In this document: positions 60,604 through 64,000 of the stretch, piece by piece
Layout: each line of letters starts with the position of its first letter
Numbering within the stretch: position 1 is the first letter of the stretch
Notes under the pieces: generated by a model
Seen by the model: the letters and a program-made list of their open reading frames with translations, nothing else
What the model was told of the DNA's origin: nothing
Database searches by the model: none
Made by a program: the position numbers and the translations under genes
Assembly: GCF_026627445.1 (NCBI RefSeq)
Contig: NZ_JAPNLJ010000017.1
Location: 62,001 to 126,000 of the forward strand
DNA: 64,000 bases
Source: Streptomyces sp. H27-H1
GTDB lineage: Bacteria > Actinomycetota > Actinomycetes > Streptomycetales > Streptomycetaceae
Reading direction: 5' to 3'

Positions 60604-61316
60604 CAGCCGTGCAGTCCGCACTCGGTCTTCCCGAGCCCGGCCCAGCGGCCGGAGCGGGCGTCCTCGCCCGGGGCCACCCGGCGGGTGCAGGGGGCGCAGC
60701 CGACGGAGGCGTAACCGTCCATCAGCAGCGGGTTGGTGAGGACACCGTGCTCCAGGACGTACGCGTCCACGTCGTCCTGGGTCCAGCGGGCGATCGGCGA
60801 GACCTTGACCTTCTGCCGCTTCTCGTCCCAGCCGACCACCGGGGTGTTCGCCCGGGTCGGGGACTCGTCGCGGCGCAGGCCCGTCGCCCACGCGCTGTAC
60901 GCGGTCAGACCCTCTTCGAGGGGCTTGACCTTGCGCAGCGCGCAGCACAGGTCGGGGTCGCGCTCGTGCAGCTTGGGGCCGTACTCGGCGTCCTGTTCGG
61001 CGACGCTCTGGCGCGGGGTGAGCGTGATGACGTTGACGTCCATCACGGCCTCGACCGCGTCACGGGTGCCGATGGTCTCCTCGAAGTGGTAGCCCGTGTC
61101 GAGGAAGACCACGTCCACGCCGGGGAAGGCGCGGGAGGCGAGGTGGGCGACGACCGCGTCCTCCATGGAGGAGGTCACGGCGAACTTCTTGCCGAAGGTC
61201 TCGGCCGCCCAGGTGAGGATCTCCAGCGGGGAGGCGTCCTCGAGGTCCCGGCCCGCCTGCTCGGCCAGTGCCTTGAGACTGCCGACGCCGAGACCGGCGT
61301 CTTGAGTGGTGGTCAT
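60603..61316 (-). CDS. cysH: assimilatory APS/PAPS reductase
   Basis: 237 residues. Reduces adenylylsulfate to sulfite with thioredoxin. Binding motif AVTSSMEDAVVAHL. LCCALRKVKPL and GCAPCTRRV are the two Cys pairs that ligate a 4Fe-4S cluster, the mark of APS-using enzymes. Catalytic Cys in GKTECGLH at the C terminus. ATG 61316 with GGAGGGG 7 nt upstream. It overlaps the small CxxC gene by ATGA. APS specificity is inferred from the cluster ligands. Confidence 0.95.
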   Translation of the reverse strand: MTTTQDAGLGVGSLKALAEQAGRDLEDASPLEILTWAAETFGKKFAVTSSMEDAVVAHLASRAFPGVDVVFLDTGYHFEETIGTRDAVEAVMDVNVITLTPRQSVAEQDAEYGPKLHERDPDLCCALRKVKPLEEGLTAYSAWATGLRRDESPTRANTPVVGWDEKRQKVKVSPIARWTQDDVDAYVLEHGVLTNPLLMDGYASVGCAPCTRRVAPGEDARSGRWAGLGKTECGLHG

Positions 61317-61492
61317 ATCTCGTCCCCTCCAGCTGCGTCGGACTGAACACCCCGGGCCAGCAGCCCGAGGTACTTCAGCTGGAAGGCTCGATTGCAGGCC
61401 CTGCATTCCCAGGCGCCGTGGCCTGTTTCGTTCGGGAACAGGTCCTCGTCGCCGCAGTACGGGCAGTAGAACGGTGCGGCGCGCTCGCTCAC
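61313..61492 (-). CDS. small zinc-ribbon/rubredoxin-like protein in the sulfur operon
   Basis: 59 residues between sir and cysH. Two pairs: FYCPYCGDEDLF (about 10-13) and WECRACNRAFQLKYLGLL (about 31-34), spaced as in a zinc ribbon. GTG 61492 has GAGGAG 6-7 nt upstream. Its TGA overlaps the cysH ATG (ATGA) and its start lies 28 bp after the sir stop, so it is tightly embedded. A metal-binding or electron-transfer accessory to Sir or CysH is inferred from context. No proven function. Confidence 0.8.
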   Translation of the reverse strand: MSERAAPFYCPYCGDEDLFPNETGHGAWECRACNRAFQLKYLGLLARGVQSDAAGGDEI

Positions 61493-61520
61493 ACTGTGCT
61501 CCTCGTGTTGTTCACTGCGT

Positions 61521-63230
61521 TCACGACAAGTCCTCGTCCTTCGCCCGGGTCGCCCAGGAGGCGAAGCGCTCGCCGTCCTCGCGCTGGTCCTCGAAGCGCG
61601 TGACGACCCGCTCGACGTAGTCCGGCAGACCGGCCGCGGTGACCTTGAGGCCGCGGACCTTGCGGCCGAAACCGGCCTCCAGGCCGAGCGCGCCGCCCAG
61701 GTGGACCTGGTAGCCCTCGACCTGGTTGCCGTCGTCGTCCAGGACCAGCTGGCCCTTGAGACCGATGTCCGCCACCTGGATACGGGCGCAGGCGTTCGGG
61801 CAGCCGTTGATGTTGATGGTGAGCGGCTCGGCGAACTCCGGCAGGCGGCGCTCCAGTTCGTCGATCAGCGAGGCGCCGCGCGCCTTCGTCTCGACGATGG
61901 CCAGCTTGCAGAACTCGATGCCGGTGCAGGCCATCGTGCCGCGGCGGAACGGGGACGGGTTGACCCGCAGGTCCAGCGCCTCCAGGGCCGCGACGACGGA
62001 GTCGACCTGGTCCGCCTCGATGTCGAGCACGATCATCTTCTGCTCGGCGGTGGTGCGCAGCCGGCCGGAACCGTGCTGCTCGGCGACGGCGGCGATCTTC
62101 GTCAGGGTGGCGCCGTCGACCCGGCCCACGCGGGGCGCGAAGCCGACGTAGAAGTTGCCGTCCTGCTGCTGGTGCACGCCGACGTGGTCGCGCCACTGGC
62201 CGGTGGGCTGCTCGGGCGCGGGGCCGTCGGTCAGCTTCCGCTCGAGGTACTCGTCCTCGAGGACCTGGCGGAACTTGGCCGGGCCCCAGTCGGCGACGAG
62301 GAACTTCAGACGGGCGCGGGTGCGCAGCCGGCGGTAGCCGTAGTCGCGGAAGATCGAGATGACGCCCTCGTAGACGTCCGGGACCTCGTCGAGCGAGACC
62401 CAGGTACCCAGGCGCACACCCAGCTTCGGGTTCGTGGAGAGACCGCCGCCGACCCAGACGTCGAAGCCGGGGCCGTGCTCGGGGTGGTTCACGCCCACGA
62501 AGGCGATGTCGTTGATCTCGTGCGCCACGTCGAGCAGCGGCGAGCCGGAGACCGCGGACTTGAACTTGCGGGGCAGGTTGGAGAAGTCCGGGTTGCCGAC
62601 GATGCGGCGGTAGATCTCGTCGATGGCGGGCGTGCCGTCGATGATCTCGTCCAGCGCGATGCCGGCGACGGGCGAGCCGAGGATGACGCGGGGGGTGTCA
62701 CCGCAGGCCTCGGTGGTCGAGAGGCCGACGGCCTCCAGACGGCGCCAGATCTCCGGGACGTCCTCGATGCGGATCCAGTGGTACTGCACGTTCTGCCGGT
62801 CCGTGAGGTCGGCGGTGCCGCGGGCGAACTCCTCGGAGATCTCGCCGATGACGCGCAGCTGCTCGGTGGTCAGCCGGCCGCCGTCGATGCGCACGCGCAG
62901 CATGAAGTACTTGTCGTCCAGCTCCTCCGGCGCCAGGATCGCGGTCTTGCCGCCGTCGATCCCGGGCTTGCGCTGGGTGTAGAGGCCCCACCAGCGCATA
63001 CGGCCGCGCAGGTCGTTGGGGTCGATCGAGTCGAAGCCCGCCTTGGAGTAGATGTTCTCGATGCGCGCCCGCACATTGAGACCGTCGTCGTCCTTCTTGA
63101 ACTGCTCGTTGCCGTTGAGGGGCGTGTGGTGTCCGACAGCCCACTGGCCCTCACCGCGGTGACGGCCGGTCTTGCGGCGCGCGGCGGCGCCGGGTGCGGC
63201 GGCTGCGGTCGTTTCGGGGGTGGCGGCCAT
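61521..63230 (-). CDS. sir: ferredoxin-dependent sulfite reductase
   Basis: 569 residues. Six-electron reduction of sulfite to sulfide using sirohaem and 4Fe-4S. Two ferrite/sirohaem half-domains; cluster ligands in MACTGIEFCKLAIVETK (about 435) and NINGCPNACARIQ (about 478). Sirohaem-contacting Arg/Lys motifs are in DLTDRQNVQYHW and ACGDTPRVILG. ATG 63230 with GAAGGA 8-9 nt upstream; about 30 Ala/Thr-rich leading residues are not conserved. Nitrite reductases are close relatives, but the cys operon settles the assignment. Confidence 0.95.
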   Translation of the reverse strand: MAATPETTAAAAPGAAARRKTGRHRGEGQWAVGHHTPLNGNEQFKKDDDGLNVRARIENIYSKAGFDSIDPNDLRGRMRWWGLYTQRKPGIDGGKTAILAPEELDDKYFMLRVRIDGGRLTTEQLRVIGEISEEFARGTADLTDRQNVQYHWIRIEDVPEIWRRLEAVGLSTTEACGDTPRVILGSPVAGIALDEIIDGTPAIDEIYRRIVGNPDFSNLPRKFKSAVSGSPLLDVAHEINDIAFVGVNHPEHGPGFDVWVGGGLSTNPKLGVRLGTWVSLDEVPDVYEGVISIFRDYGYRRLRTRARLKFLVADWGPAKFRQVLEDEYLERKLTDGPAPEQPTGQWRDHVGVHQQQDGNFYVGFAPRVGRVDGATLTKIAAVAEQHGSGRLRTTAEQKMIVLDIEADQVDSVVAALEALDLRVNPSPFRRGTMACTGIEFCKLAIVETKARGASLIDELERRLPEFAEPLTININGCPNACARIQVADIGLKGQLVLDDDGNQVEGYQVHLGGALGLEAGFGRKVRGLKVTAAGLPDYVERVVTRFEDQREDGERFASWATRAKDEDLS

Positions 63231-63436
63231 GGCGGTACGTCCTTCTTCGGCGGCTCGAGGCAGGGGCAGGGGGGAGCAGCGGCGTGACCCCTGGCGCGCG
63301 TGGAGCGGATGTGGCTGATGTGCTGCTGTTCCGGGCGGCGATCGGCCTACAGGGGACTGCGGTGGTGACGAGGGCGAGCGGTGGTTCGCTTCCGCGGCGA
63401 CGTCGGTGCGGGGCGCTGTCGCGGCGGGGCTGTGCG

Positions 63437-63520
63437 TCAGCTCGCCGGACAGATGGCGCTGGACATGCGGCCGAGGTCGACGTGCCGCCGACTCACCAAG
63501 GCAATTCCAGCTCCGTTCAT
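63437..63520 (-). CDS. sulfur-operon leader peptide
   Basis: 27-residue ORF, ATG 63520 to TGA 63437. The sequence contains SRRHVDLGRMSSAIC followed by PAS, which is the recognised actinomycete leader-peptide signature (HVDLxRxxSAxC) found upstream of cysteine and sulfur genes. GGAAG lies 7-12 nt upstream. It precedes sir by 206 bp. It most likely senses cysteine supply through translation of its Cys codon and controls read-through into the operon. A clear terminator/antiterminator pair is not obvious by eye. Confidence 0.85.
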   Translation of the reverse strand: MNGAGIALVSRRHVDLGRMSSAICPAS

Positions 63521-63713
63521 GGCGGAAGCGTGGCATGTGGCGATTGGAGGAGTCCACTACTGTCCACGATTCGGACGAAGTCGTCTCACATCGCAAGATC
63601 TTCGTGACGGGGGTCACCTCAGGAGCCCCTTGGGGGCCAGGAACCACATGCTCGAACCACATGCCCGCGTCCGGGTACGGCGCCGCTGCCGGGGGCTGAG
63701 GGTCACCCGAAGC

Positions 63714-63743
63714 GCCGGTGAACCTTTCCGGTCACAGCACTAG
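63714..63743. mobile_element. solo terminal repeat of MITE-like element
   Basis: GGTGAACCTTTCCGGTCACA followed by GCACTAG, the inverted copy of the left end of the element at 46595 (26 of 27 matching). CTAG at 63740-63743 supplies the TAG stop of the neighbouring GNAT gene. No credible partner end is found in the window. Confidence 0.65.
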
Positions 63744-64000
63744 GCGCCGGGCCAGGGGCCGGGGGTGTGGCCGGACTCCTTCTGTTCCGTCTCCTCCTTG
63801 AAGACCTTGAAGCCGCGCCTGAGGTAGTTCGCCATGGCCGTCGGGCCGTCGTCGCTGCACGTGTGGAGCCAGACGCGGCGCGTCGGGGCCAGCTCCGGCC
63901 AGCGCTCGGCCAGGGACCAGGCCCGCTCGATGCCCACGGTCAGCAGGTGGCCGCCGATGCGCCGGCCGCGGAATTCGGGGAGGAGGCCGAAGTACATGAT
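63740..64000 (-). CDS. GNAT acetyltransferase, 5' end outside window
   Basis: The last 86 codons of a GNAT family protein. YFGLLPEFRGRRIGGHLLTV is acetyl-CoA motif A; RRVWLHTCSDDGPTAMANYL and RRGFKVFKEE are the GNAT C-terminal motifs. The tail KESGHTPGPWPGA is loose, ending in a TAG formed by the MITE-like CTAG. The substrate is unknown. Confidence 0.85.
   Translation of the reverse strand: MMYFGLLPEFRGRRIGGHLLTVGIERAWSLAERWPELAPTRRVWLHTCSDDGPTAMANYLRRGFKVFKEETEQKESGHTPGPWPGA

Noticed and set aside
63318..63743. GTGCTGCTGTTCCGGG near 63321 as partner end for the solo repeat at 63714
   Set aside because: Only about ten bases match, it lacks CTAG, and the resulting element would contain the sir leader peptide.

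Overview
The window is chromosomal DNA from a high-GC actinomycete, almost certainly Streptomyces. Evidence includes third-position GC bias throughout, frequent GTG starts, a SAV_2148-type HEPN protein, DUF3000, TIGR04222 proteins, actinobacterial HemQ, and the sulfur leader peptide with the HVDLxRMSSAIC signature. No plasmid, phage or large mobile island is visible. Most of it looks like conserved core chromosome, punctuated by small decayed genes and copies of one short inverted-repeat element.

Layout. 1-5.3 kb (mostly minus): 3' part of a thiolase, a frameshifted ferritin-like gene, RNase D, an orphan LuxR-type response regulator and DUF3000. 5.3-11.4 kb: haem genes hemE, hemY and hemQ (the coproporphyrin route), with an FAD/NAD oxidoreductase and a DUF4349 lipoprotein between them. 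11.5-17.6 kb (minus): secreted tripeptidyl aminopeptidase, two TIGR04222 membrane proteins (one with a Ser/Gly/Cys tail), a DUF692/MNIO enzyme and a Pth2 peptidyl-tRNA hydrolase. 17.7-24.9 kb: small zinc-ribbon protein, polysaccharide deacetylase lipoprotein, PPK2, PhoX-type phosphatase, OsmC, ZapE ATPase, a RibD-like reductase and a UspA-like protein. 25-30.6 kb: murC, msrB, a broken gene, Tat phospholipase C and an alpha/beta hydrolase. 30.8 kb: tRNA-His with a strong terminator. 31-44 kb: membrane acyltransferase, Xaa-Pro peptidase, the treZ/treY/glgX alpha-glucan and trehalose genes with FHA, GNAT, M14 peptidase and MFS genes between. 44.4-53.7 kb: HEPN protein, exonuclease, a MITE-like element, TetR/DUF2867 divergent pair with two operators, APH-like kinase, macrolide-type glycosyltransferase with an operator in its promoter spacer, DUF1697, AKR and ketopantoate-reductase-like enzyme. 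53.9-63.5 kb (minus): assimilatory sulfate reduction (leader peptide, sir, zinc-ribbon ORF, cysH, cysC, cysD, cysN), then a sulfonate-type ABC transporter and a CbiX/SirB chelatase that could supply sirohaem for Sir. The window ends in a partial GNAT gene.

Most interesting points: (1) the MNIO (DUF692) gene translationally coupled to a TIGR04222 membrane protein whose 66-residue tail is almost only Ser, Gly and Cys with 8 cysteines, a plausible peptide-modification system acting on a membrane-anchored substrate; (2) two small genes in the sulfur operon, a cysteine-type leader peptide and a 59-residue CxxC/CxxC protein; (3) a roughly 195 bp MITE-like element plus two solo ends, three of the four ends marked by CTAG that in two cases supplies a gene's stop codon; (4) several clear palindromic operators; (5) five truncated or frameshifted genes.
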